64,000 bases of DNA from an uncultured Flavobacteriaceae bacterium (GTDB lineage: Bacteria > Bacteroidota > Bacteroidia > Flavobacteriales > Flavobacteriaceae), in contig CALSLW010000001.1 of assembly GCA_943787295.1 (NCBI GenBank), positions 577,501-641,500 on the forward strand, in the 5' to 3' direction. This document shows positions 42,050 to 50,337 of this stretch, in pieces. The first letter of the stretch is position 1, and the number at the start of each line of letters is the position of its first letter. Both the position numbers and the translations under genes were made by a program. The notes beneath the pieces were generated by a model. It had not been told where the DNA came from. It ran no database searches and saw only the letters and a list, made by a program, of their open reading frames with translations.

Positions 42050-43213
42050 TTATTTAGATGCAAATTGTTCAATATTTTTTTTTGTGATTGGGTTATCCCC
42101 TAATATCATAAGTCGTTCAATTACATTGCGTAATTCGCGAATATTCCCTGTCCATGGGTAATCTTGCAGTTTTTTTAAAGCTGCAGACTGTATACTTTTT
42201 GACGTCACACCATCTTTAAGCGAGATTTGGTCAATAAAGTGCTCGCAAAGTAAAGGAATATCTTCCAGACGATCTTTTAAAGCTGGAACTTTAATGACAA
42301 TTACGGCTAGACGATGATAAAGATCTTCTCTAAAACGCCCTTCGGCAATTTCTTTTTGCAAATCTTTATTTGTCGCAGCAAGAATACGAACATCGACGGT
42401 TAAGTCTTTATCACTTCCCACCCGCTGAATCTTATTTTCTTGCAGGGCACGTAATACTTTAGCTTGGGCATTTAAACTTAAGTCTCCTATTTCGTCTAAA
42501 AACAAAGTGCCATTATGGGCGGTTTCAAACTTACCTTTTCTGTCTTTTACAGCAGAAGTAAAGGAGCCTTTTACATGCCCAAAAAGCTCACTTTCAATTA
42601 ATTCTGAAGGAATAGCAGCGCAGTTTACTTCGACTAATGTTTGCTTGCTACGTTCACTTTTTTGATGAATTTGATGTGCAACAAGTTCTTTCCCTGTTCC
42701 ATTAGGACCGGTAATCAATACCCTTGCTTTTGTGGGGGCAACTTTATCAATCATTTCTTTTATCCCCTCAAGTGCCTTTGACTTCCCAATCATTTGATAG
42801 GCTTTTGCAATACGTTTCTTGAGCTGAACGTTTTCAACCACAAGGTTTTTAGATTCTAAAGCATTGCGCACAGAAATCAATAAGCGATTTAAATCTGGCG
42901 GCTTTGGGATAAAATCATAGGCCCCAATTTTCATCGATTCTACTGCGGTTTGAATATTTCCGTGACCAGTTAACATAATAAAAGGCGTAAGTATACCTTG
43001 ATCTTTTGCTGCTTGCAATACTTCTAAGCCGTCTTTATTGGGCATTTTAATATCGCATAAAATCAAATCATAGTCTTCGGCTAATAAAGCAGCTAAGCCC
43101 TCTTTACCATCTTTTGCTTCTGCTATTACAAATTGATTGTTTTCTTCTAATAAAATACGCTTGAGCACTCGTCTTATAGGCTCTTCGTCTTCGATGATTA
43201 AGATTTTGGACAT
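42050..43213 (-). CDS. sigma-54-dependent response regulator without DNA-binding domain
   Basis: A 387-residue NtrC-class protein. REC domain 1-120 with phospho-acceptor Asp54 (LILCDIKMPNKDG). AAA+ domain about 140-375: Walker A TGPNGTGKE (168-176), Walker B GTLFLDEIGD, R-finger region FREDLYHRL. The loop that contacts sigma-54, normally GAFTGA, is GSFTSA (216-221); the Thr is kept. The protein stops at the end of the AAA+ lid with no Fis-type HTH, so it would act from solution or with a partner. It lies between mscS and an M28 peptidase with no kinase gene beside it. Confidence 0.9.
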   Translation of the reverse strand: MSKILIIEDEEPIRRVLKRILLEENNQFVIAEAKDGKEGLAALLAEDYDLILCDIKMPNKDGLEVLQAAKDQGILTPFIMLTGHGNIQTAVESMKIGAYDFIPKPPDLNRLLISVRNALESKNLVVENVQLKKRIAKAYQMIGKSKALEGIKEMIDKVAPTKARVLITGPNGTGKELVAHQIHQKSERSKQTLVEVNCAAIPSELIESELFGHVKGSFTSAVKDRKGKFETAHNGTLFLDEIGDLSLNAQAKVLRALQENKIQRVGSDKDLTVDVRILAATNKDLQKEIAEGRFREDLYHRLAVIVIKVPALKDRLEDIPLLCEHFIDQISLKDGVTSKSIQSAALKKLQDYPWTGNIRELRNVIERLMILGDNPITKKNIEQFASK

Positions 43214-43215
43214 AA

Positions 43216-44049
43216 CTAATTCGTCTCGGTTTTATTAATCCACAGTTTGCGTTGGGGGAAAGGAATTTCTATTTGGTTTTCTTTAAATGCAGCGTGAATA
43301 TTGTAGCGAATATCACTTTTTACTCCTTCTGCAAAAAAACTCTTATTAATGGTGAAAAAAAGCTGAAAGATAAGCGCATTCTCTCCAAAGTCCTTAAATA
43401 AAACGCTGGGGGAAGTTTTTTTGAGCACTTTATTATGACTTGTGGCACAATCAATTAAAATTTTGGTAACCTCCTCTACATCGCTGTCATACGATACTCC
43501 CACGACGATACTTTCTCTAGTAACTGTTCCATTTTCTGTCCAGTTATATAAGATGGAGGTTAAAAATTTGTGATTAGGGATAATCAATACCTTATTATCA
43601 ATGGTCACCGCTCTTGTAGTTCGAAGGGTAATATTTTCTACTTTCCCTATTTGTCCATCAACCTGTATGATATCGCCTACATGTACCGCCTTATCTGCAA
43701 TGATAAAAATACCAGAAATAATGTCTTGAATAAAGGTTTGAAGTGCTAAACCTACTCCGACTAAAAGCGCTGCTGAGGCCGCAAAAATAGCGGTTACATT
43801 CACCCCAATATTATCAAAGGTGATCAAAATCACAATGAGGTAAACAAAATAATTAAAAAAGGTAAAGATACTTTTAAACTTGTACTGTGTATCCTCATCC
43901 ATCCTATTAAGGATGAGTCTATTTGAAAGTTTTAGCAAAAAACGCGTTAGAATAAAAACAAGAAGAATGATTAATAATGACAAGACAGTAAAAGAAATGT
44001 CACTTCCTATTTTTATTGGATGATTAAAAAAGTCAATTATTTTATTCAT
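43216..44049 (-). CDS. mechanosensitive ion channel, MscS family
   Basis: A 277-residue small-conductance mechanosensitive channel that opens under membrane tension on hypo-osmotic shock. Three membrane helices; the pore-lining helix is AASAALLVGVGLALQTF with the Gly/Ala pattern. The beta domain VGDIIQVDGQIGKVENITLRTT and the C-terminal alpha-beta vestibule follow. The first gene of the six-gene operon: 2 nt separate it from the response-regulator gene. ATG 44049 chosen over a TTG 15 nt upstream. The -7 box is 27 nt upstream. Confidence 0.92.
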   Translation of the reverse strand: MNKIIDFFNHPIKIGSDISFTVLSLLIILLVFILTRFLLKLSNRLILNRMDEDTQYKFKSIFTFFNYFVYLIVILITFDNIGVNVTAIFAASAALLVGVGLALQTFIQDIISGIFIIADKAVHVGDIIQVDGQIGKVENITLRTTRAVTIDNKVLIIPNHKFLTSILYNWTENGTVTRESIVVGVSYDSDVEEVTKILIDCATSHNKVLKKTSPSVLFKDFGENALIFQLFFTINKSFFAEGVKSDIRYNIHAAFKENQIEIPFPQRKLWINKTETN

Positions 44050-44076
44050 TAAACTGAAATTCAAGTGGACTTAAAT

Positions 44077-44110
44077 CAAAGATAGGAGAAAAAAATGTCT
44101 GTAAAAACAA
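44077..44110 (-). promoter_or_regulatory. promoter of the mscS operon
   Basis: The minus strand has TATCTTTG at 44077-44084, a perfect TAnnTTTG. A TTG at 44108-44110 is 23 nt upstream, at the long end of the allowed spacing. The -33 element lies inside the tail of the dnaJ terminator. Confidence 0.5.
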
Positions 44111-44138
44111 AACCCACCCTTATCGAAACAAGGATGGG
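44102..44138 (-). terminator. intrinsic terminator of grpE-dnaJ
   Basis: On the minus strand a 9-bp stem with one U-G pair (CCCATCCTT, complement of 44130-44138; AAGGGTGGG, complement of 44113-44121) is followed by TTTTGTTTTTAC. On the plus strand one pair is mismatched, so it fits the minus-strand operon better. Confidence 0.7.
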
Positions 44139-44215
44139 AAAAAATTGCTATGAAAAAGAAAAATTGCACTTAGAGTGCACATCAAAGATACATTATTTTT
44201 TCAATCTACAAAGGA

Positions 44216-45325
44216 TTAGGCAAACATGTCCTTTACTTTTTCAAAAAATGACTTATCAGATTTCTCTGGTTTTGGGATAAAGTTTTCATCTTCTGCCATA
44301 CGCTGGAAGAATTGCTTTTGCTCTCTATTTAATGTTTTAGGAGTCCATACATTAATGTGCACCAATAGATCTCCTGTCCCATAGCCATTTAAGTCTGGTA
44401 GACCTTTACCACGCAAACGCAAGGTTTTCCCTGCTTGAATTCCAGGCTCTAATTTTATGCGTACTTTTCCATTTAAAAGGTCAACTTCTTTTGCTACCCC
44501 TAAGGCTGCTTCAGAAAAAGAGATATACAGATCGTGGTGTAAATGATTTCCTTCTCTAATAAATTTATCGTGCGTGATTTCTTCGATTAGAACAATTAAA
44601 TCTCCAGAAATACCATTCCCAGGGGAAGCGTTTCCTTTTCCACTTACTTTTAATTGCATGCCTTCTTCAACCCCGGCAGGAATCTTGATGCTCACTGTTT
44701 CTTCTTCTGCGATCATCCCTTGTGCATCGCTCCCTTTGGGACGGTGTTCAATACTTTGACCACTCCCTTGACAAGTTGGACAAGTTACTGCGGTTTGCAT
44801 TCTCCCTAAGATCGTGTTGGTAACACGAACGGTTTGTCCGCTTCCGCCACATTGACTACAATTAGCATAACGCACGTCTTTTGCCTGTACTTTGCGACGA
44901 ACTTTTACTTTCTTTTCTACGCCATTAAGGATTTCATCTAGGGTTAGTTTCACTCTAATTCGCAGGTTACTCCCCTTGGCTCTTCTTTGGCCACCACGGC
45001 CTCCAAAACCACCAAAACCGCCAAAACCGCCGCCAAAAATATCGCCAAACTGACTAAAGATATCATCCATATTCATCCCGCCACCGCCAAAACCTTGACC
45101 GCCTTCAAAAGCAGCATGACCGTATTGATCATAACGTGCCTTTTTGTCTGCATCACCTAAAATCTCATAGGCTTCTGCCGCCTTTTTAAAATTAGCTTCA
45201 GCTTGTGCATCGCCAGGATTTTTGTCAGGGTGGAATTGTATGGCTTTCTTTCGGTAAGCCTTTTTAATCTCGGCCGCAGTTGCTCCCTTACTTACTCCTA
45301 ATATGTCGTAAAAATCTTCTTTCAT
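44216..45325 (-). CDS. dnaJ: molecular chaperone DnaJ with reduced zinc domain
   Basis: Hsp40 co-chaperone delivering clients to DnaK, 369 residues. J domain with HPD at 32-34, Gly/Phe-rich region about 70-113, substrate-binding C-terminal domains from about 205 (IKIPAGVEEGMQLKV). The central zinc domain has only two CxxCxGxG motifs, at Cys156/159 (CSQCGGSG) and Cys182/185 (CPTCQGSG), instead of four, so only one zinc site can form. The space of the missing motifs is filled by HRPKGSDAQG. It lies 9 nt after grpE, before a terminator. Confidence 0.95.
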   Translation of the reverse strand: MKEDFYDILGVSKGATAAEIKKAYRKKAIQFHPDKNPGDAQAEANFKKAAEAYEILGDADKKARYDQYGHAAFEGGQGFGGGGMNMDDIFSQFGDIFGGGFGGFGGFGGRGGQRRAKGSNLRIRVKLTLDEILNGVEKKVKVRRKVQAKDVRYANCSQCGGSGQTVRVTNTILGRMQTAVTCPTCQGSGQSIEHRPKGSDAQGMIAEEETVSIKIPAGVEEGMQLKVSGKGNASPGNGISGDLIVLIEEITHDKFIREGNHLHHDLYISFSEAALGVAKEVDLLNGKVRIKLEPGIQAGKTLRLRGKGLPDLNGYGTGDLLVHINVWTPKTLNREQKQFFQRMAEDENFIPKPEKSDKSFFEKVKDMFA

Positions 45326-45334
45326 TATATTGTC

Positions 45335-45877
45335 TTATTGTCCCACCACTACCTTAGGGTAACGAATTATTTTCTCCCCAAGCTGATAGCCTTGTTCTGT
45401 TACATCAATGATTTTACCGGACTGATCTTCTCCTGCTGGGATTTGGGTAATGGCTTCGTGTTTTTCGGCATCAAAAGCGTCTCCAGCATTCACCTCAATA
45501 GCTGCTAAACCTTTGCTTTTAAGGGTTTCATTCAATTTATTGCTAATCAATCGAAAGCCTTCAAAATCTGCACTATTTTCTTGCTTTTCTGCTTCTGTCA
45601 AAGCGCGATTAAAATCATCTACAACGGGAAGCATACTTGAAATTACTTCTTGGCCAGCCGTTTTAAACAACCCTATACGCTCTTTAGAAGTGCGTTTTTT
45701 ATAGTTTTCAAATTCTGCAAACAGGCGCAAAAATTTATCTTTTTCTGCAGTAAGGGCTTCGTTTGCTTCTGTTAAAGCTTTTTCGGCTTTAGAAGCAGCC
45801 GTTTTCTTTACCGCAGGCTTAGCTTTCTTTTTAGTGCTTTTAGTGTCTTTATTTTCTGTTTTTTTTGCAGTGCTCAT
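45335..45877 (-). CDS. grpE: nucleotide exchange factor GrpE
   Basis: Nucleotide exchange factor for DnaK, 180 residues. A Lys/Ala-rich N-terminal region (about 1-45), a long coiled-coil helix, then FLRLFAEFENYKKRTSKER and the C-terminal beta domain with HEAITQIPAGEDQSGKIIDVTEQGYQLGEKIIR cut into its conserved parts. Operon with dnaJ, 9 nt gap. dnaK is not in the window. A strong promoter lies upstream. Confidence 0.95.
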   Translation of the reverse strand: MSTAKKTENKDTKSTKKKAKPAVKKTAASKAEKALTEANEALTAEKDKFLRLFAEFENYKKRTSKERIGLFKTAGQEVISSMLPVVDDFNRALTEAEKQENSADFEGFRLISNKLNETLKSKGLAAIEVNAGDAFDAEKHEAITQIPAGEDQSGKIIDVTEQGYQLGEKIIRYPKVVVGQ

Positions 45878-45900
45878 GCTTACTTTTTTCTTTGCGTGAG

Positions 45901-45932
45901 CAAAAGTACTGCCATTTTAATAAACTTGTCAA
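45901..45932 (-). promoter_or_regulatory. promoter of grpE-dnaJ
   Basis: The minus strand has TTG at 45930-45932, a 21-nt spacer and TACTTTTG at 45901-45908, matching the Bacteroidetes housekeeping consensus. I see no CIRCE inverted repeat, so heat control, if any, works otherwise. Confidence 0.65.
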
Positions 45933-45952
45933 AATGTCAGAGAAAATGTTCC

Positions 45953-46861
45953 CTACAACAAGGATTTAATCGCAGTTAATAATTCTGGATATTTGAATTG
46001 ATATCCTTTTTGCAAGACTTTTGTAGCACTAACATTTTGGCTATTGAATACTAAAATACTCATTTCTCCCATCACAAGACGAATGAGAAATTGGGGCAAA
46101 GAAGGCATAAAATAGGGGCGTTGCATGGCTTTAGCCAAAGTTTTTGTAAATGCTTTTTGTGAAACGGCTTGAGGACTTACCGCGTTGTATATCCCTTCCC
46201 ACTGTTGGGTAGCAGCATTAAGTGAAATAGCAACTAGATCATCCACATGAATCCAAGATTGAGTTTGTTGACCATTGCCAAAGGCGGCACCTAGTCCAAA
46301 CCAAGTAGGGATTTTAAGGGGTCCTAACACTCCGCCTGTAGCAGTCAAAACAAGGCCGATCCTAAGTTTGCATAATTTTAATCCCAAAGAGGCAAAACCA
46401 TCTTCTGCTTTTTCCCAGGCAATGACGACTTCTTCTAAAAAGGAATTGGGTTGTGGGGTATAATCTTCGGTGTAAACCGCAGAAAAAGAAGAAGGGTAAA
46501 TCCCAATAGCAGAGGCAGCAACGACTTGTTTTAATTGATGCTTCCCGTTGAGTTGTTGTATTGCGCTAACAAGAAGATTTGTTCCCTCTACCCTACTGTC
46601 TAGGATTTCTTTTTTATTTTTCCTTGTCCAGCGTTGAGAAATACTCGCCCCAGCGAGGTGAATCAATACATCAACCCCCTCAAAACATTTGTGATCAATT
46701 TTATTTTGCTTTGGATTCCAATAAAAACCCTTAGCATTTGGTATCGCTTCTAATTGATTTTTTCGGGTGGTTAGATAATGTATTTGGTGGCCTTGTGCGG
46801 TTGCCTGTTCAAGGAGAACAGATCCAACCAGACCTGTGGCCCCAGTCACTAAAATTTTCAT
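45953..46861 (-). CDS. TIGR01777 family oxidoreductase (NAD-dependent epimerase-like)
   Basis: A 302-residue short-chain dehydrogenase-like protein of the SDR39U1/YfcH group. N-terminal cofactor loop VTGATGLVGS (residues 5-14), GFYWNPKQNKID, LIHLAGASISQRWT, then the C-terminal DUF1731-like end with PQFLIRLVMGEMS and VLQKGYQFKYPEL. The substrate is unknown. It starts 19 nt after the mnmD stop on the same strand, so they share a transcript. Confidence 0.9.
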   Translation of the reverse strand: MKILVTGATGLVGSVLLEQATAQGHQIHYLTTRKNQLEAIPNAKGFYWNPKQNKIDHKCFEGVDVLIHLAGASISQRWTRKNKKEILDSRVEGTNLLVSAIQQLNGKHQLKQVVAASAIGIYPSSFSAVYTEDYTPQPNSFLEEVVIAWEKAEDGFASLGLKLCKLRIGLVLTATGGVLGPLKIPTWFGLGAAFGNGQQTQSWIHVDDLVAISLNAATQQWEGIYNAVSPQAVSQKAFTKTLAKAMQRPYFMPSLPQFLIRLVMGEMSILVFNSQNVSATKVLQKGYQFKYPELLTAIKSLL

Positions 46862-46880
46862 GCTTTTTTTTGTAAAAATA

Positions 46881-47570
46881 CTACAAAAGTGGACGATACG
46901 CTTGAATCATTTCACGTTTCCCTGGGGGACCTTGTACTAATGAGACTTTTAAGCCTAAATTTTGTAATGCCCTGCGTACGCTACCTTTAGCGGCATAAGT
47001 AACAAACACGCCTCCAGGGCTTAGTTTATCAACCAAAGGCGCAAAACAGTGATCCTCCCAAATCTCTGGTTGAGATCTAGCCCCAAAAGCATCGTAATAC
47101 AATACATCAATAGGCTGCTCTGGGAGGTAATCTTCTAATAAAATTTTCATTTTTTTAAGGCAAAAATGAGCAGTAACCGCATGCGAAGTTTCCCAGGGTG
47201 CTTCGATAATTTGATCAAACAAAACTTTGGCTGTAGCCTCTAAATAGTCATTGTAATTAACTTCTTTTAGTTCTAACGGAGTCAATGGATATGCTTCAAT
47301 GGTGTGATAATTTACCTCCAGTTGAAGTTGTGTTGCTTTTTGAGCGGTTAAAAGTGCATTTAGTCCAGTACCAAAACCCATTTCAAATACACGACATTTT
47401 TTTACATTGGGATATTGATTTTTCCAGAAGTCCAAGCCCATCTTAAGGTAAACATGCTCTGCTTCTTGGACAGCGCCGTGTTTTGAGTGATAATATTCGT
47501 CAAATTTTTCCATGTAAAGCGTTGGACTGCCGTCAGCAGTTTGAAATTGCTTTTTCTTTATATTTTTCAT
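46881..47570 (-). CDS. mnmD: tRNA (mnm5s2U34)-methyltransferase MnmD
   Basis: A 229-residue SAM-dependent methyltransferase that completes the 5-methylaminomethyl-2-thiouridine wobble base; stand-alone form of the N-terminal half of E. coli MnmC. SAM-site motif RVFEMGFGTGLNALLTA (residues about 59-75), the acidic loop DVLYYDAFGARSQPEIW, and the late SVRRALQNLG with PGKREMIQA are present. The FAD-oxidase half is absent here. Leads the short operon with the TIGR01777 gene. Confidence 0.92.
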   Translation of the reverse strand: MKNIKKKQFQTADGSPTLYMEKFDEYYHSKHGAVQEAEHVYLKMGLDFWKNQYPNVKKCRVFEMGFGTGLNALLTAQKATQLQLEVNYHTIEAYPLTPLELKEVNYNDYLEATAKVLFDQIIEAPWETSHAVTAHFCLKKMKILLEDYLPEQPIDVLYYDAFGARSQPEIWEDHCFAPLVDKLSPGGVFVTYAAKGSVRRALQNLGLKVSLVQGPPGKREMIQAYRPLL

Positions 47571-47707
47571 CCTAAAAACTAAAATAAGACAGTTTTTTTC
47601 AGTTGGATTTAAAATGCCAAAAAAATAATCTTTAAAGGATCAAAAAAAACAATCCAAAATAAGGAATATTTAGATTAATCATTAATTTAGTTGATCAAAC
47701 CTACCTG

Positions 47708-48766
47708 ATGAAAGTTAAACGCGCAGAAAAATCGAGAATTCACGATATCAACTTTGATACGCTATCCTTTGGAGAAGTATTTACAGATCATATGTATGTC
47801 TGTGACTATGTTGATGGTGAATGGATTGATCCAAGAATAATCCCTTACCAACCTTTACAAATGGATCCTTCTGCAAGCGTACTACATTATGGGCAAGCAG
47901 TTTTTGAAGGCATGAAAGCTTATAAAGACGAGCAAGGTAGTGCCTGGTTATTTCGCCCAGAAGACAACCATGCCCGCATCAATAAATCATCTGTAAGATT
48001 AGCGATTCCAGAATTCCCAAAAGCGTACTTTATGGATGGGCTCAACGAATTGCTTACAATTGATAAAGACTGGATCAGATCTGGAGAAGGAAATTCACTT
48101 TATGTGCGTCCTTTTGTATTTGCAAATCAAGCAGCGGTATCTGCCACTGCCTCTAATCGATATCAATTTATCATCATTTGTTCTCCTGTAAAGTCATACT
48201 ATTCTGGAGAAGTCAATGTTTTGGTTTCAGAGAATTATTCAAGAGCTGCGAGTGGCGGAGTTGGATTTGCAAAAGCAGCAGGGAATTATGCGGCTTCTTT
48301 CTACCCTACTCAGTTAGCTTTAAAAGAAGGATATCAACAAATTATCTGGACAGACGCCAGTACGCACCAATACCTAGAAGAGTGCGGAACGATGAACGTA
48401 TTCTTTAGGGTAAATGACACCTTGATTACTGCGCCCACGACAGACACCATCCTAGATGGGATCACCCGTAAAAGCGTGATTCAAATTGCACAAGACGCCG
48501 GAATAAACGTGGAAGTGCGTCCTGTTACTGTGACCGAGATTATCGCGGCCCACAAAAACGGAAGCCTGAAGGAGGTCTTCGGTGCTGGAACAGCTGTAGT
48601 AATTAGTCCGATCAACAGTATTGGGTATAAAGGTGAGAACTACCTCATCGAAAAGCAAGACCATTCTTTTGCCACTATAATCAAAGAAAAGATCGTGAAT
48701 ATACAATACAACTTAAGCGAAGACCCTTATGGCTGGCGCAAAGAAGTTGTAGCCGTTACTGTTTAA
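47708..48766 (+). CDS. ilvE: branched-chain amino acid aminotransferase
   Basis: PLP-dependent class IV aminotransferase making and breaking leucine, isoleucine and valine. 352 residues, the longer (eukaryote-like) subgroup. LHYGQAVFEGMKAY, the PLP lysine in GVGFAKAAGNYAAS, EECGTMNVFF and GITRKSVIQIA are the family landmarks. Monocistronic, plus strand. The last 11 nt overlap the convergent MazG-like gene, with no terminator visible. Confidence 0.95.
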   Translation: MKVKRAEKSRIHDINFDTLSFGEVFTDHMYVCDYVDGEWIDPRIIPYQPLQMDPSASVLHYGQAVFEGMKAYKDEQGSAWLFRPEDNHARINKSSVRLAIPEFPKAYFMDGLNELLTIDKDWIRSGEGNSLYVRPFVFANQAAVSATASNRYQFIIICSPVKSYYSGEVNVLVSENYSRAASGGVGFAKAAGNYAASFYPTQLALKEGYQQIIWTDASTHQYLEECGTMNVFFRVNDTLITAPTTDTILDGITRKSVIQIAQDAGINVEVRPVTVTEIIAAHKNGSLKEVFGAGTAVVISPINSIGYKGENYLIEKQDHSFATIIKEKIVNIQYNLSEDPYGWRKEVVAVTV

Positions 48767-49145
48767 GGATTTTTTCAATATCGGGTTTAAAGTAATTAGG
48801 TCCTTTCATGACCTTTCCATCTTCGCGATAAATAGGTTCTCCATCTGCTCCTAGTTTACTCATGTTAGAACGTTGTATTTCATCAAATACTTCTTCAATT
48901 TTGTGCTGCATCCCGTGTGTAAGTATTGTACCGCATAAAATATAAAGCATATCTCCAAGAGCGTCAGCGACTTCGACCATGTCCTTGTTTTTTGCTGCCT
49001 CAAGGTATTCTAGATTTTCTTCCTCCATTAAACGGAAACGAAGTTCTATAATATTATCAGGAAGATCAACTGTTAGTTGGTTTGCACAATCTATTTTAAA
49101 TGCATTGTGAAAGGCTTCTACGGCCTTGAGTTCTTTTTGAATCAT
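48756..49145 (-). CDS. MazG-like nucleoside triphosphate pyrophosphohydrolase
   Basis: A 129-residue all-alpha NTP pyrophosphohydrolase. The metal-binding pattern is EEENLEYLEAA...VADALGDMLYILCG (ExxE then ExxD spacing). Such enzymes clean non-canonical nucleotides or act on phosphoribosyl-ATP-like compounds; the substrate is unknown. ATG 49145 was chosen; the frame opens at a TTG 42 nt upstream, which overlaps the leader of the divergent small gene. Convergent 11-nt overlap with ilvE. Confidence 0.85.
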   Translation of the reverse strand: MIQKELKAVEAFHNAFKIDCANQLTVDLPDNIIELRFRLMEEENLEYLEAAKNKDMVEVADALGDMLYILCGTILTHGMQHKIEEVFDEIQRSNMSKLGADGEPIYREDGKVMKGPNYFKPDIEKILKQ

Positions 49146-49197
49146 AAATATGAGATTAGTATAAACTAGATTGACTAATTTAGACAAAAAAATAAGA

Positions 49198-49383
49198 ATG
49201 TTTTCATCTGGTCAACTCGTTTTTGCCCTGTTCTTTGTACTAGCTTTTACGACCATTATTATACTAATGTATAGAAAGGATGCTAAAGGGCACAAAATCC
49301 ACTATTCTGGGGCTTATAAAATCTTAATTGGTTTTATTCTAGCCATCATTGCGTTATTCTTGATTAAAGTTTTTGCTCATTAA
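49198..49383 (+). CDS. small two-helix membrane protein
   Basis: A 61-residue protein with two membrane helices (about 5-27 and 42-59) joined by a basic loop (YRKDAKGHKIHYSGAYK). I do not recognise a named domain, but the layout and the loop motif look like a small conserved flavobacterial membrane protein. The ATG at 49198 was chosen over a TTG 27 nt upstream. It lies 12 nt before the 313-residue unknown gene and divergent from the MazG-like gene. Confidence 0.65.
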   Translation: MFSSGQLVFALFFVLAFTTIIILMYRKDAKGHKIHYSGAYKILIGFILAIIALFLIKVFAH

Positions 49384-49395
49384 TAAACTAAGTCG

Positions 49396-50337
49396 ATGCT
49401 CAATTTTATTAAAACGATCCTAGGTTTTATTTTCTTTAGCTTTGTTTTTGGGTTGGTTATTATAAAAAATGGACCAAAAGATCATGCGCTAATCATAGAA
49501 CAAAACCTCTCAAACCCTGCAATTAGCTATATCGATTACCTCAAATCCACAAAAACAAAAGAAGAATGGATAGTCGAAGCCTTTCCTCAAGGAGAATTAG
49601 CTCAAGCAAAAATATATACCGAAAAAATCACTTCTTTTAATAGAAGCGAGCATGAATTTGGATTTTCTATCCCAACGAATAAAGATTTTACACTTGAAGA
49701 ACGCTGGATTTTTTCGCCCAAAAAACAAAAAGTAAGATTAGAGTATCATTATACTATCGACTTTAAAGGGCAAATATTCCATCTTCGTCGACCCTATTTT
49801 AAAGATAGTCTTAGATTTGTTGCTATCAAGCGTCTTTCTAAAGCAGAACAAAAAATCAGGAACTTATATCAACAACATCGTTATATATATAAAGGTGAGA
49901 CAACTTTACCCCTGACCTATTATTTAGCACTAGAGGGAAGTAGTACATGGAATAAAATAGCGCGAGAAACAGCCAATGCATTTGAAACAATAAAAGGTTT
50001 TGCAAAAAGCAGCAACATCCCAATTCAAAAAGAATCATTTCTTGTTTATCCTTCATTAGGAGATTCTATTGTACGCTGGAGAGCAGCCATAACAGTAGAC
50101 CGTTATTACAGCACGAATAGTGCGGTGATAAAGTGCAGAAGATTTAAAGGAAGTAAGACCTTACAATTAGAACATCAGGGTCCTAACAATTTCTTGAAGG
50201 AAAGCTGGAATTTACTTAGGGATAGTTTAAAAGGAAAAACACAGTCTTATCCAATCATTCAAGAGATCAATAAGGCGAATGATTCGATATTAAACCCCCT
50301 TGACTGGTCAACGCAATTATATATACCGATACAATAA
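49396..50337 (+). CDS. unknown membrane-anchored protein, possibly GyrI/SRPBCC-like
   Basis: A 313-residue protein with one N-terminal membrane helix (about 3-22). Two alpha/beta blocks follow: about 55-140 with RSEHEFGFSIPTNKDFTLEERW, resembling an SRPBCC-type polyketide-cyclase/START fold, and about 165-300 with KGETTLPLTYYLALEGS, resembling a GyrI-like effector-binding fold. I do not recognise the family with certainty, so no function is assigned. It lies 12 nt after the small membrane gene, and its stop overlaps the crcB start by 1 nt. Confidence 0.7.
   Translation: MLNFIKTILGFIFFSFVFGLVIIKNGPKDHALIIEQNLSNPAISYIDYLKSTKTKEEWIVEAFPQGELAQAKIYTEKITSFNRSEHEFGFSIPTNKDFTLEERWIFSPKKQKVRLEYHYTIDFKGQIFHLRRPYFKDSLRFVAIKRLSKAEQKIRNLYQQHRYIYKGETTLPLTYYLALEGSSTWNKIARETANAFETIKGFAKSSNIPIQKESFLVYPSLGDSIVRWRAAITVDRYYSTNSAVIKCRRFKGSKTLQLEHQGPNNFLKESWNLLRDSLKGKTQSYPIIQEINKANDSILNPLDWSTQLYIPIQ

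Noticed and set aside
45878-45952. CIRCE element for grpE-dnaJ
   Set aside because: No TTAGCACTC-N9-GAGTGCTAA repeat; only a housekeeping-type promoter is present.
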